From assembly GCA_963082975.1 (NCBI GenBank), contig OY720350.1, forward strand, positions 19,066,910 through 19,130,909: DNA of 64,000 nucleotides, in the 5' to 3' direction. The number at the start of each line of letters is the position of its first letter. Within the stretch, counting starts at the first letter, position 1. The stretch comes from Labia minor. Its lineage: Eukaryota; Arthropoda; Insecta; Dermaptera; Spongiphoridae. A program made the translations under genes and the position numbers. The notes under the pieces were generated by a model that saw nothing but the letters and a program-made list of their open reading frames with translations, had not been told where the DNA came from and did not search any database. Below, in pieces: positions 34,833 to 46,670 of the stretch.

Positions 34833-35939
34833 TTAGACAGATAATCAGGAAATTTTTATATTTTTGATTTTTAACAAAATACCAAAAATTCTGAATTATT
34901 TAAAGAATTACTTAAATGATATTTTCGAAACACATGTTTCGACTTGTATATTAAAATTTTTTTTATAATTTTTTGACCTGTGAATTTAAGAATATAAGAC
35001 ATTTAAAATAAAATCTATATAATATACAATAATATTCAAAACGATTTGGATGGTTCCTACCACTTATTTAATTAAAAATTTCCCTAAAATTTTAATATTT
35101 CTTAATAATTAAATAAGCTCTGTTTTAGTTATTTATTAGATATTTTATAATTTTTATCAAATTATTCACAAATAGAATCCGACTAAAAATGGAAGAACTG
35201 ATATTTTGGCCAACATTTAAGAGAAAAAATATGTAACATTATATTATCTATCAATATTAGGAAACATTGAAATGTCAAATTTTATTTTTTACGCTTGATA
35301 CTTAGACAATTAATAATTTAATAATTTCTTTTACTCATTTTATTATTCAAATAATCTTGATCTTCAAATCGGCAATTAAAAATAAATAATAAATTGTGAT
35401 TTTTTTTTTTTTTGGTTATTCATTTTAATTAACAGTAAAATTTCCATTGATGTATTGGGAGGGGAACGCGGGGGAACGACGTTCCCTTACCTTTTTTCAG
35501 AAACGAAACGCGATCTAGTACTTTTTCATGTCCTGACAACTCCCACTTAAATCTACTGTTAGAATTTCTTTTTTGTGTTCGTTATTATTTTGAATAGTAA
35601 GATTAAGAAAAATAAAAATTTATATAGAAAAAAATAGTTTGGTGAAAATAGGACTTTTTTTGCTCCATGCGTTCCCTTACTTCTTATTTTACCAATACAT
35701 CACTGAAAATTTCAGTCATTTGAATTATTTTTCAAAAGATAAAATTCTCAAATTTAGTTTAGTTTAGTTTAAAATGCATATATATTTCTATCAAAATATA
35801 TTTAATTAAATTATTGAAATAAAATTAAGATCAATCTATATAGCATATTGTGACACATATTATGGTAAATTATTATCATTAATGATTAAATTGAATTGAC
35901 TATTTATCTATGTGGTTAATTGGCTATTAATAATGTTTG

Positions 35940-35973
<34 letters not shown>

Positions 35974-36114
35974 TGCTCATAATGTCCACCTTTTCTATTT
36001 TCTGTCCTAGGTCAAGCTACCCTTGTTCATGTTTAATCCCAAATTTGTAATCAGTGTGTCCCTGAACTTGTGTTTTATTTTTAAGTCTGTGTATATTTAA
36101 TCTTTTTTAATAAT
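34833..36114. other. AT-rich stretch, no gene seen
   Basis: A patch at about 35450-35700 contains GGGGAACGACGTTCCC and a later TGCGTTCCCTTAC, inverted GTTCCC-type strings suggesting an old transposon edge. An AAT run lies at about 35944-35970. Confidence 0.45.
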
Positions 36115-36620
36115 CTAATTGGTGGGCTTGAGTCTGAGCAGAGCTCTGCCCCGGAACCCCCCCTGGGATGTAAATATTTGTCCCAGTATGAAATAAACAC
36201 GGCTTGGGGCGCCCCCCGTAAGAGGAGGGGGTTGTCTGTTTCTTGGTTAGGTCAGCATATGTGTGGGCCCAAGTGAGGTTGAGACGGCCTGAACCAAAAA
36301 TAAGCGCCGCTGGCCTCGAAAGAACACTTTGAGACAAAGCGCATCGGAAAAGAATGGAAGAGAGCCGTCACCTCCCCCACCCCCACCACCTCATCCCTTT
36401 CTCCTTGATCGAATGGAGATTTCCACCCCTCATGCCGTACCAATCACTTCGCTTTCGTTTGGCAATCATCCAGCCATCGACTTGGTTTCCAATCGACTTG
36501 ATTTCATCATTTATCCCTTCCCCACGTTCTATCGTTCCACCCCCGTATACCACCACCACCACCACCACCACCAATGGATGCAAATGGCAAACGACCCTTT
36601 CACCTAAATGGCAAACCATT
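36115..36620. other. GC-rich island with CCA repeats, possible exon or promoter
   Basis: Abruptly GC-rich. Contains a CCA trinucleotide tract (36550-36573) encoding His or Thr runs. A plus frame from an ATG at 36354 and another open frame ending HHHHHHHQWMQMANDPFT exist, as do antisense frames, so coding status is unresolved. Confidence 0.3.
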
Positions 36621-36698
36621 TACACTTTAAACAAAAACTTTCACTCTTTTAATTTATTTCTTATCCATTTCTATTTTATTTAGTTGAGATTAATTTTA

Positions 36699-36895
36699 AA
36701 AAAATCATACCCCCCGAAAACAATATTAAAGAAATTTCAATAAAATTTATTACAATTATCTTGAAATTTTTTTTTGAAAAATAATCATTAAAATAAATAA
36801 AAAAAAATCATACCTCAAAACAATATTAAAGAAATTTCAATAAAATTTATTGCAATTATCTTGAAAAAATTTTTTGAAAAATAATCATAACACTT
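36699..36895. repeat. Tandem duplication, about 103-bp period
   Basis: AAAAAATCATACC...TTTTTTTGAAAAATAATCAT occurs at about 36699 and again at about 36802, with small indels in the T runs. A recent local duplication. Confidence 0.9.
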
Positions 36896-37158
36896 CTCTG
36901 AGAAAATTTAAATTTAATTTTGTGATTTTTTATTTAAAAAAAGTTAAGAGTTTCAGGGCATTTAATTACCATCTCTAATTTGATTATTTTATTAAAATTA
37001 TATTACTAAAAAAATATTAACTATTAAGTTGTTATTAAATTATTAAAATTTTGATAGTTATGTTTATTAATAATAAAGAACTTTGTAAATAACACCACAT
37101 TATATTATCTGCCTGTACATGGCAGAAAGAGTATTCGAAACGTTGTATTTTTTATGCG

Positions 37159-37540
37159 TTTTTACTATCTCGACAGAGATAGTAATGCGATCACGAAAAT
37201 CGATTTTGAGATTTTGATGTTTTTATACGTTTTGAAGGTCCCTGAGTTATTTTCACTAAGGTTGTGAAAAATGTCTGTGTGTGTGTATGTGGTCATTAGC
37301 TACAACGTTTTGATTTTTTTCCTCTAAAGAGACCGTAAAAATAAAGATATTTGTTTGATATTTTTTCACATGATTAAAAATTGTATAAAACTGCTATATA
37401 TAGAATTTCAACTTGATTTAATCGTTGAAAGTACCGTAATTAATTTTTTAACACGACTGCAAATCACGCGCCAGCACGTAACGTGGTGCCATCAACAAAG
37501 AGCCCAATACGCGCTGGTGCGAGATATTCGAGTGGAGTGG
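37159..37540 (+). mobile_element. Family 1 element, copy J
   Basis: TTTTTACTATCTCGACAGAG start with intact palindrome, short GTGTGTGTATGTG run, body, then a deletion of the AT-rich block so that GCGCTGGT joins GCGAGATATTCGAGTGGAGT. The final hairpin half is damaged. Confidence 0.9.
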
Positions 37541-38425
37541 TTTTAATAAAAGTGCAGTATAATATAATTATGTGGTGTTATTTACTAAATTGCTTTATTA
37601 GATAAGATACCATTAGAATAAAGTAAATCTTCTTAATATCTTTTATTATATTATCGATTTGACTTTCAATATATGGATTTATTTATTTTTTTAAAACAAT
37701 AAAAGTTTGACTTGATATTAACCGGAAGAAAAGAAAATTTTTTTTTTTTTTAGTCTGGTTGCCCGAGTTGGCCACAGGAACGATATAAACAAGATTCGTT
37801 TTCTTGTAGATAACTGAGTCGATTACACGCCCATGTAAAAAAAAAAATCGCCGGGAGGCTATTTTCAAAGGTGACGTCAATTGGGAGAGTCTCGTGGAGT
37901 GTCTAGAAAGAAAAGAGGTGCAGAAGTAGATTCTCCCCCCCCCAAAAAAAAAAAAAAAAATAGAAGAAAATCTTCAATGTTTATGTATCCAAAATTATTA
38001 AAAAAATATTATTCGAATTTCTCATGTAAACATTGGAGAATATTATTTTAAACTAAATTGATAACACAATTTATAAAAGAAAAAAAAAATTTCACAAATA
38101 TGTAAAAAATTATAATTTATAAATTATTTTAAAATATTATCTGGACAATATTATTTAATTTAATATAAATTGGCGGTGTCAAAGAAAATATGCTTTTTTT
38201 AATTGAAACAAATGGAATATATCATTTTTACAATCTACCTAAGTACTCATAGAAGATTACATCTTCCTGTCATAACTCGATCTATGATTTATAGTAAATT
38301 TTATTTATTTTCAAATAAATCAATTTAATTTTCCTAATCTTTATCTTCTCCTTCATTTAATTATAAAATAATATTATAGAAGGTTTAAACATAACATGAG
38401 TCACATAAGAACAAGTTCTGTTGAA
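37541..38425. other. AT-rich spacer, no gene seen
   Basis: Mixed patch near 37750-37925 followed by a C run and poly(A) (about 37936-37961). No assignable ORF. Confidence 0.5.
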
Positions 38426-38960
38426 TTTTTACCCACCGATGATAGGAAGGGAAGGGTTATTTTCGTACCAAATTTCACATGAGGAGATTTTTTACATATC
38501 TCCACGAATCATGCAATTTGTTAACAGAAAAAAGTTTTTTAGCATGATGTCTGTCCGTCCGTCTGTCCGGCCGCCCGTCTGTCCATCTGACCTTAGTGTC
38601 TCAATATAGACGTATATAGCTTGAACAGTTCACAACGGATTTTGATAAAATTTGGTATATTTACTTATTGCATCAATAACATGAATTCATCAACTTTTGG
38701 TGTCTATTCAGAAACCGGAAGTGGCAGTTTACAAAATATTAATTTTATATTCATTGTCGGAATATATTTCACTTAAAATATAGTAGTAATTAATAATTGA
38801 GTAATTAAACTAAAAATTAAAACCAAGATAATATAATTTAGTCATTTTAATTCAAATTTTAAAAATATTTTTTTTTTGATACTTTAAATATATATAATGT
38901 GGTTTGGAAATTAATTTATTTCAAAACGTCGGTAGGTTCTGTGCCTGGCCACAGATCATA
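38426..38960 (+). mobile_element. Family 2 element, copy b
   Basis: TTTTTACCCACCGATGATAG start, one CACATGAGGAG block, GTCC/GTCTGTCC repeats (about 38550-38590), and end ACGTCGGTAGG with CCTGGCCACAG hairpin core. The CRE pair and second block are missing. Confidence 0.85.
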
Positions 38961-39030
38961 TTTTTATTTTAAGATATTATAAATATTGCAATGTTACGAT
39001 TTTATTTTTCATTTTTGAAAAAAAAATTTC

Positions 39031-39271
39031 CTGGAGTGTCTCCACTCGACTATCTCGCAATTTGAATTGGATTAAATAACATAATAGATTATATTTAAAT
39101 TAAATTTAATTAATTATAAATTATAAATTAAAATTAATAAATAATGTTTATTAAACCAGCGCATGTTTGGCCAACTCTTTGTTGATGGCACCACGCTACG
39201 TGCTGGAGCGTGATTTGCAATGTTTAAAAATTAATTCCTGTACTTACAGCGATTAAATCAAGCTGAAATTA

Positions 39272-39308
<37 letters not shown>

Positions 39309-40018
39309 CAGTGTGGTGTCCCACACTACAAATAGATGGCGCCGCGCCAACTTGCACCAATTCAGGAAGTAGTAACTACTGTTGAATATTGTATATAGTG
39401 AGGATGGTATGATAATAATTAATTGGATTGTAGTTGAATCCATCTCTTAATTTATATCCATGGTAAGACTGCTTTAATAATAATCAGTCTCAAAATAATG
39501 GATTTATATATATATATATATATTGGCTTGGAGGTGCCATAGAGATGGAGACAACTCAATTTAATGTTTCATTCCATCCTCATCATATACAAAATTTAAC
39601 AGCTGTTACTACTTCCTGACTTGGTGCATATTGGCGCGGCGACATCTATTTGTAGTGTGAGGCACCACAAGCAGTTTTATACAATTTTTAATCATGTGAA
39701 AAACTATTAAACATATATCTTTAGTTTTACGACCACTTTACAGGAAAATAAATCAAAACGTAGGTAATGACCCTCTTCCGGATGAGCTACATTTCCCAAA
39801 AGTTGATAGAAAACTACGAATTTTGAATAATGCTCGTGTACCAAATTTTATCATTCTAGCTCAAACCGTTTTTGCGTAATCTTGGTTACACACACACACA
39901 GACATTTTTCTCAACCTTAGTGAAAATGATTCAGGAACCTTCAAAACGTATAAAAACATCAAAATCTCATCATCGAAAATTTTCGTGATCGCAATACCTT
40001 CTCTTACGAGATAGTAAT
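39031..40018 (-). mobile_element. Family 1 element, copy K, carrying a guest element
   Basis: Family 1 ends at both sides (CTGGAGTGTCTCCACTCGAC; CTTACGAGATAGTAA). Inside the conserved TATATAGCAGTTTTATAC segment a foreign element (39312-39669) is inserted. Diagnostic substitutions (CACGCTACGTGCT, ATTCCTGTACTTACAGCG) are shared only with copy N, which holds the same guest at the same site. Confidence 0.93.
39312..39669. mobile_element. Guest MITE with about 95-bp inverted repeats, 5-bp duplication
   Basis: Ends TGTGGTGTCCCACACTACAA and its inverse TTGTAGTGTGAGGCACCACA; the similarity between arms extends about 95 bp inward (GATGGCGCCGCGCCAA, ATTCAGGAAGTAGTAAC). AGCAG flanks both sides (39307-39311, 39670-39674). 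Superfamily not clear. No ORF. Confidence 0.85.
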
Positions 40019-40058
40019 TAATGGTTTAATATAGATCTCTAATTACTATTTAATAATA

Positions 40059-40095
<37 letters not shown>

Positions 40096-40874
40096 TAAAT
40101 TTTTTGAATTATCTCTGATTATTCTGTCATAATAAATATAGTAAAATTAATGATCGGTACCGTGATATCTCCTACAATCGATCCCATTTTAGTTATTTAA
40201 CTACACTATATAGATTTTGATAACAGAAAAAGAAAATTATATTTTTATAATGTAATATGACAGAAAGATCAAAGTTTTATAAAAGAAAAAAAAATAATTA
40301 TGATAATTTAAGGAACAAATCTCATTTTCGATGGAACTCTTCATAAACAACAAAAAAAAAAAAAAAAAAAAAAAAATTGCTGAAAGATTTAAAAATTAAA
40401 ATGCTTGCTTTGTTAAACCTTTTTACATTTTACATATGATTATAAAATCAACAATGCAAATTAAGTATTCAGTCGTAATTTGTTTATTTAAACTTCATTA
40501 ACACCTTTCTTTTTTGGTTCTTAAAAAATTAAAATAAAAAACAACAACATAATATAAGATGTTTTTTCTTACTTATTACAAGACTACTCTCTGTCGTGGT
40601 AATAATTATTACAGGCATTTCAGATTTGCGAATAGTCTTAAAAAATTCCTTTTATATCCTTCATTCACATAAATATTACTTAATAGAATTGAATACGATT
40701 TTACTTTTAAACTAGTAATACTTGTAAAATGTATAAATATCTATACCTATATATATATATATACTTTTTAAAATTAATAACTCTTTATAATATTATAAAT
40801 AAAAACATTGCAAGTAGGGAATTAATTATTTTGAATTAATAACTAAGTGATTACTGAAAATTTATATATAAATA
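40019..40874. other. AT-rich spacer, no gene seen
   Basis: TA run at about 40064-40090 and poly(A) at about 40350-40376. No coding signal. Confidence 0.6.
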
Positions 40875-41735
40875 CAAGGTCTGGTCAAAAGAAAAGGTAG
40901 ATTTTGAATTTTCGCCGCTTGTGTACATCATATTATCGAAATTTTGTTTGTTTGTTTGGTTGGTACACATATGTTTCTCACATGTTGACATTATCAGCCA
41001 TTTTGGATTAGTAGTTTGTTTTTAACAAATGAAAAAGTTAGTCTTGTTTTTGTGTGTTCTTCGATTTTTTACTTAAAAAAAAATTGGATCAAAGAATCTG
41101 TATTAAATTTTGCGTTAAAAATGGGAAACAACGCACTTAAAATGTTGACTGTGGCATTTGGCGAGTCTACTTTGTCTCAAAAAAAAGAAGAACCAAGACC
41201 GAAAAAAGCTCGCCAAGGTTGTCAAATGTGAAGGTTTTGATCGATTATAATGGCGTGGTGCATCATGAGTTCTTGCCAACAGGTCGTACTGTTAATAAGG
41301 AATACTACAAGGAAGTTATTCAACGTTTGCGTGAAGCAATACGGCTCAAACGATGGAAAAACAAGTCATGGATTCTGCATCACGATAATGCACCAGCTCA
41401 CATATCATTGCTTGTTCGTGATTTTTTGGCCAAAAACAAAACCGTAATCATGTCTCAACCACCATATTCATCAGATTTGGCTCCCTGTGACTTTTTCCTA
41501 TTTCTAAAACTGATGAGTCCAATGAAACGAAAGCGTTTTGCCACAATTAATGAGATAAAGAACGGCCATACCGAAAAGCGCATTTCAGAAGTGCCTTGAC
41601 GATTGGAAGAATCGCTGGCATAATTGCATTATATCTAAGGGGAATTACTTTGAAGGGGACAAAATGGATATTGATGAATAATTAAATACTTTTCGAAATA
41701 ATTCAAAGTTCACCTTTTCGTTTGTACAAACCTCG
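40875..41735 (+). mobile_element. mariner element, internally deleted
   Basis: Imperfect terminal repeats of about 35 bp: CAAGGTCTGGTCAAAAGAAA at the left and, inverted, CGAGGTTTGTACAAACGAAA at the right. TA precedes the left end; the right flank TA is mutated. Length 861 bp against about 1.3 kb for a full mariner. Confidence 0.9.
41016..41681 (+). pseudogene. mariner transposase pseudogene (DD34D), N-terminus fused to catalytic half
   Basis: The N-terminal HTH remnant (NNALKMLTVAFGESTLSQKK) runs to PRPKKARQG. About 100 codons of a normal mariner are then missing before VLIDYNGVVHHEFLPTGRTV. Catalytic-core landmarks visible: first Asp in IDYNGVVHHEF, second in HHDNAPAH, third in LAPCDFF. A frameshift lies near 41220 and another near 41570; after it the frame SAFQKCLDDWKNRWHNC continues to the usual C-terminal YFEGD and DIDE, then stop at 41679-41681. 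The enzyme cannot be functional. Confidence 0.9.
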
Positions 41736-42416
41736 TTTATATATAAATTTACATCATATAACTTTTATGCTGTTTTTTTCATTATAATGTTTACATTTTT
41801 AGTTTTAAATTTGAATCTGAATTGTACATAGTAAATATTTTTATTTAAATGTTCTTTTCGAATTTGGAAAAAAAATAAACGAGTAATATTAAATGATGAG
41901 GAATATTCTTTAAGGTCAAAATTTTTTATTATCACTTTCATTATCACAGTTTATTTCACATAAATTTTAACTATGCAAATTAAACGATTGGCTTGTGGTT
42001 TGTCCTCTTACTTGCTTCCAATCACCAAACCACTTTAATAATTGATGATTTTATATTTTCAAATTAAACTTATCTTTACCTACTGGAGAATATTATATTT
42101 TCAAATTAGAATCTAATCTTATTATCTTATTTAAATATATATATAAAATATTATTTGAAATGGATATTATCATATTCCAAAAGTAATTTTAAAAAATAAT
42201 ATGTAATACTAAATAAATATAGAAAAAAAAAATTACAATAAATAGAAAAAAATTTAAAAACACACTTTAATCAAAAATAAAAGAAGGGTAAACTTTTGAT
42301 TTATTAATTCATTTTCAGAAAATAATTCTAAAACATTATTAAAGACTATTTAGTATGATATAAAGGAAAAACTAAGAGTATAAAAATAAAAGTAATATTC
42401 AAGTTCGTTGATAATC
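41736..42416. other. AT-rich spacer, no gene seen
   Basis: Inverted AAACGATTGGCTTGTGG-like and CCAATCACCAAACCAC strings near 41980-42035 form a small stem. Otherwise featureless. Confidence 0.5.
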
Positions 42417-42424
42417 TCTTAAAT

Positions 42425-43097
42425 CAGCGATTCTCAACCTGTGAACATAACCAAGAGAAATTCCCGACTTTTTTCAATAAAGTTATAAAAACAAAACAAA
42501 AAAAGGGTAAGATGATTTTGTGGACAAACTTTTGAACATTTCCGATTATTTCTCAATTTATTTCAATATTGTTCTAAAAAAAAGGTCCGTAGATTTTGCA
42601 ATGCTCTGAAACATTTCCGATGGGGGGAGGGGCGCGATGAAAATTATGATTGAAAAACATCTGGGAATGCGCAAGCTTGCATTGCCAAAACGAACTTAAG
42701 TTCGGATTAATTTAATTTATACTACAAATTTAAAATAAATAATTTTATTCAATAATATTTATATTTAATCTTGACTTATTTATAACTTAAATTATTAATA
42801 CTTTTCGATACACTATTTTAATCTGAAATCAGAATTTAAAATTTCGCATTTTTAAATATTAAAAATTTCAACTTTGGACGCCATTTTGACCATGTTCCCG
42901 AGGGGGTATCAAAAAATGAAAGGCACTTTACATTACTACTTTTCGATGCTCTTTCCGAATCTGAAGTCAGAATTTCAAAATTTTGAGTTTGATGTCGGAC
43001 AGAACGACAGAACTACAGTACGACACACTGAACGATTTTATAAACTCACTTAAGTTCGTTGATTAGTCCGTGAATACTAAAAGGTTAAGAAACACGG
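42425..43097. mobile_element. hAT MITE with perfect 8-bp duplication and internal insertion
   Basis: Ends CAGCGATTCTCAACCTG and AAGGTTAAGAAACACGG; TCTTAAAT flanks both sides (42417-42424, 43098-43105). The left 200 bp is the standard hAT module. The middle (about 42670-43065), including two AACTTAAGTTCG/ACTTAAGTTCG strings near its edges, is foreign, so another element probably inserted. Confidence 0.9.
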
Positions 43098-43105
43098 TCT
43101 TAAAT

Positions 43106-44617
43106 GATAAAATATCAACTTTTAAAAAGTATTTAATCCTTTATTTAGGTTATATTAATTAATTCATTAATATTAATTTAATTTTCAAATAATGCATTAA
43201 GTTTTGTTTTCTGACAAATGATCTCAAAAGTCCAAATATTTTTAGGATCTACTGATTTAGGTTAATTTATATGTTAAAGTTTGAATTTCAAAAAAAACAT
43301 CAAATATAAAAGAATGAAACAAGTTTATTATTATATTACTTTCCAGGAGATGGAAACACTTTGGATTCTATCCTCCCCGAATGAAAAAAAGAAAAAAAAA
43401 TTTCTTTCAAATAAACATTGCTTGTTTCTCAGGGGTTAATAAGGTTACCCTCTAAAGTTTATTTGATTTCATTTAAATTTAGTCAAGACACTCGGAGATT
43501 TAAAAATAGGATCCGTTGCTCGTTGGATTTCTGCAACCGACTTGAATGTGTTTTCTTGTTTTTTTTTGGATTCATCTTTCTATTTTTTTTTTTTTTTCTA
43601 TACTAATATGAGAATTCAATTCAATTCTTAGAAAGAATCCAAAATATACACGGCATACAAACGGTTTATTTGAACCACCTCGAAACCAGCCCCTTTCCTA
43701 TTTCGAGTAAAGAAACCAATAAATGTCGTTTATTTTCCGGTGATAATAGTTTTTAATGTGACGACTGTCGCCAGCAAATTTACAACTGTTAACTATTACA
43801 AACGCAAAGAAGTAAATGAGCAGAAAAAATTCTTGTTAAACGCACCTAACTTGCAAGACCACCTCGACTAAGACAGTCCATCTTGGAAAAAAAAATTAAG
43901 TAATAAATACTCAAGATTGATGTTAAGTAAAAAAAAAAAAAGAAAAGAAAAGGAAAACTCATGAAAGAAAAAGAAAAACAACCCAACTGACTGGTTACAC
44001 TGAAAAAGTAATGAAGCACATATTTTTAAATTTAAGAGTGTGAAATTATTATTAGTGATTATATTTTAAATTTTAAACTACAGTACTAAATAGTAGTTAT
44101 ATCGATTTCATTTAATAGAATTTAATTAAGAAACGCATTTATGAAAGGAAATCTATTTTTTTTTTACAATCTCACTCATTTTTATCCATCGATTTAAAAT
44201 GCATCAAGCGGTTAAATTAAATCCATTAAAGTAAGTTACTGATTTTCCTTTAAATTATCCTTCCCAACATTTTTTTCCCCCCTATTTTATACTAAATACT
44301 TATTCATGTTAATTTGTTTAATGATTCTAGTTAGTTTCACATTTTAAATATTTAAATTTTTTTTATTCCTTTTCTTTTTGTATTTTAATTTTATTCTTTT
44401 TTATTGCTGTTGTTGTTGTCTTAAATATTAATTACTTAATTAATTTACATAAACACATTAAGATCTCATGATTCGTGATTTTTGCTTTGAAATTTTTTTT
44501 TTCTCACTTTTATTTATTAATTTGTATATATATTGTATTTATACACTAAAAATTTATATTATATGACTAGTAGGAAAATATAGTTAAAATTTTGAAAAAT
44601 GTTATTGATCAACATTG
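43106..44617. other. AT-rich stretch, no supported gene
   Basis: A mixed patch at 43620-43890 has no assignable frame. The ORF at 43418-43606 is a T-run artefact. Confidence 0.5.
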
Positions 44618-44625
44618 GGGTAAGA

Positions 44626-44801
44626 CAGTGATTCCACACAAAGAAAAAGATAAGTGTAAATATTTACCATATTGAAAAAAGTAGTCCCAAAAACGTTTTA
44701 CCTTTTTTTTTTCTTTTAGAACCAAATTGAAAAAATTTAGAAAAAAGTCGGAAATGTTTAAGAGCCTCATAATCTCGCCGCACAGTGATTGAGAATCACT
44801 G
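44626..44801. mobile_element. Short hAT MITE, 176 bp
   Basis: Ends CAGTGATTC and GAGAATCACTG. Flanks GGGTAAGA (44618-44625) and GTGTAAGA (44802-44809) are an 8-bp duplication with one change. Interior is the shared AACCAAATTGAAAAAATTTA / CGGAAATGTTTAAGAGCC module. Confidence 0.88.
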
Positions 44802-44809
44802 GTGTAAGA

Positions 44810-45308
44810 TAAGACGTTCACGAAACATGCTTTTCTATGGGAGGAGTAAACATGGAGGTACCTAGACATGGAATTTTCTATAAAATTTTCTTTTTTCATT
44901 TTGGACACGGAAGCTGGCTCACCATATTCTATTATTTAAAATGTTTTAATATTTTTAAAATTATTTATATAAAAAAAAATAAATAAATTTTGAATTTCTT
45001 TAAATAAAAGTTGTTTTTTTTTTAAATTTCTTTTCTTAATATATTTTAGATATTATATTTATTTTTTATTACTTTATCTTTTGTTTTAATTAAAATTAAA
45101 ATGAAATAATTATAATGAAAAAAAAAAAATGCTTAAAATTGGGTGACTGGTGGTACATCAAAAGAATCCCTGTAACCTCGAGCGTCATTCCTGTTGGCTG
45201 GTGGGCCTTTAATATTACTGAGGTTGATGGACCTGATTAATGTTAATTTCTATTTATCTCTATATATTATACTATCGTAATTTTGGTTTAGTGTATATAT
45301 AAATCACT
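44810..45308. other. AT-rich spacer, no gene seen
   Basis: A mixed patch at 45130-45240 lacks a clear frame or splice bounds. Confidence 0.5.
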
Positions 45309-45365
45309 AGCTGACCCGACAGACTTTGTCCTATCTTACCTATATACGATACGATAGTAATATCC
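45309..45365 (+). repeat. Dispersed-repeat terminus CTAGCTGACCCG
   Basis: CTAGCTGACCCGACAGACTTTGTCC-type start, a motif I recall as a common dispersed-repeat edge in arthropods. It runs directly into family 2 copy c at about 45366, so the two may be fused. Confidence 0.4.
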
Positions 45366-45793
45366 ACGAATCATGCATTTTGTTAACCGAAAAAAGTATT
45401 TTTAGCATGATGTCTGTCCGTCTGTCCGTTCGTCTGTCCGTCTGTCCGTTCGTCCTAGATGTGTACAGCTTGAACAGCTTTGATAAAATTTGGTATATTT
45501 ACTTTATGCATCAGTATGATGAATTGATTAACTTTTGGTGTATATCCGGAAACCGAAAGTTGTAGTATTACCAAGATGATAGGAAGGGAAGGATTATTTT
45601 CACACCAGATTTTTTACACATCTCCACGAATCATGCACTTTGTATTGGTTTTATCCTCGGGGAAAAATCATCTTCATTAGTTTTTTCTTAATTTAAAATT
45701 ATATGACGTCACCCAGCCCTTCATGACGTCACAGACAGCGCCTCCTTATATATTAAAAATAAAATAAAATTAAAAATATTTATGTTATATCCA
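45366..45793 (+). mobile_element. Family 2 element, copy c (both ends altered)
   Basis: Begins inside the TCCACGAATCATGCA block. Has GTCTGTCC repeats (about 45416-45455), the second CACACCAGATTTT block, and the TGACGTCA pair at 45704-45711 and 45724-45731. The terminal TCGTCGG/hairpin end is missing. Confidence 0.85.
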
Positions 45794-45864
45794 AATTATA
45801 TATATTATAACAATTTTATTTCCTTGTCGATTCTCTTACTTTCGCTTACTGCAATGCTTGTTGA

Positions 45865-46119
45865 TTATATAAACGCAACATTTCTACATTGATTCCATCT
45901 ATTCCGTTCAACTTCATTTCGCATTTCGATTTGCTTGTCAATTTGACTTGCTCGCATAAAAGTTTGACTCGCAGCATTACGAGTTCTGCGTCTTATATTG
46001 GTTCGTCTAGTTTTTGATATAATATTGAACCCAAATACAAAGTAAACTAAACAATTGATTCCCTTTTGTTTTTTGTACAACCATGTTTTCCACTTGATCA
46101 CAAAAAAATTGATATTCAT
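45865..46119 (-). CDS. Small ORF resembling a Helitron N-terminus (tentative)
   Basis: 84-codon ATG-initiated ORF. The C-terminal half (KTRRTNIRRRTRNAASQTFM then RASQIDKQIEMRNEVERNRW) has the Arg/Gln/Glu-rich helical pattern I associate with the region upstream of the Rep domain in Helitron-type proteins. Upstream on the minus strand there is a T-rich tract ending in TTTTAG. No Rep (HUH) or helicase motif is present in the window. It lies 70 bp from family 2 copy c. Confidence 0.3.
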   Translation of the reverse strand: MNINFFVIKWKTWLYKKQKGINCLVYFVFGFNIISKTRRTNIRRRTRNAASQTFMRASQIDKQIEMRNEVERNRWNQCRNVAFI

Positions 46120-46535
46120 TTAAAAACGTTAACTAAAATAAAAAAAAAAATGTTTTTTTAAAATTATTAAGAATATCTTCCAAACTAATTTATCAAAAAT
46201 AATTAATTAAAATTTAGTTTAAATTAATTAGTCAAGAAAAATAAAAGATAAACAAATAAACATTGCAAATGGACGAGAATGGAGGGGGAGTTCTTATGAC
46301 GGCTCATTGAATCGGTTCATCTACTACTAGCGCCATTGCTCAGAGATGATTTTTAAAAATAGATATAATATATATAATATATATTTTAATAATAAAAGTA
46401 TTTTTGAATGACCTCTAGAGTGAAATATTATTTCTGATATTTTATTATATTCTTTTCTTTATTTTCAAATCATTTCACTACTCTTTGCCAACTATTTAAC
46501 ATTCAATATCCTTTTGTATTTATTTACCTATTTTT
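46120..46535. other. AT-rich spacer, no gene seen
   Basis: Contains a short mixed patch (about 46270-46345) without a frame. Confidence 0.55.
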
Positions 46536-46590
46536 TTTTACTATCTCGCCAGAGGTAGTATTGCAAGATAGTCGAATGGAGACACTCCAG
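46536..46590 (+). mobile_element. Family 1 micro-element (55 bp, ends only)
   Basis: TTTTTACTATCTCGCCAGAG with its palindrome is joined directly to GCAAGATAGTCGAATGGAGA and CACTCCAG. It therefore consists only of the 5' and 3' termini, with everything between deleted. Confidence 0.85.
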
Positions 46591-46670
46591 CTTTTTATTA
46601 GTATACAAGGAAAGGTAATTTGGATTAAGAAGGTAAATTTAAAAAATAGTAAAGTTTAATAAACAAATAA

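Noticed and set aside
44609-44908. Minus-strand ORF of 99 codons
   Set aside because: Runs across a 176-bp hAT MITE with a visible target duplication; chance frame.
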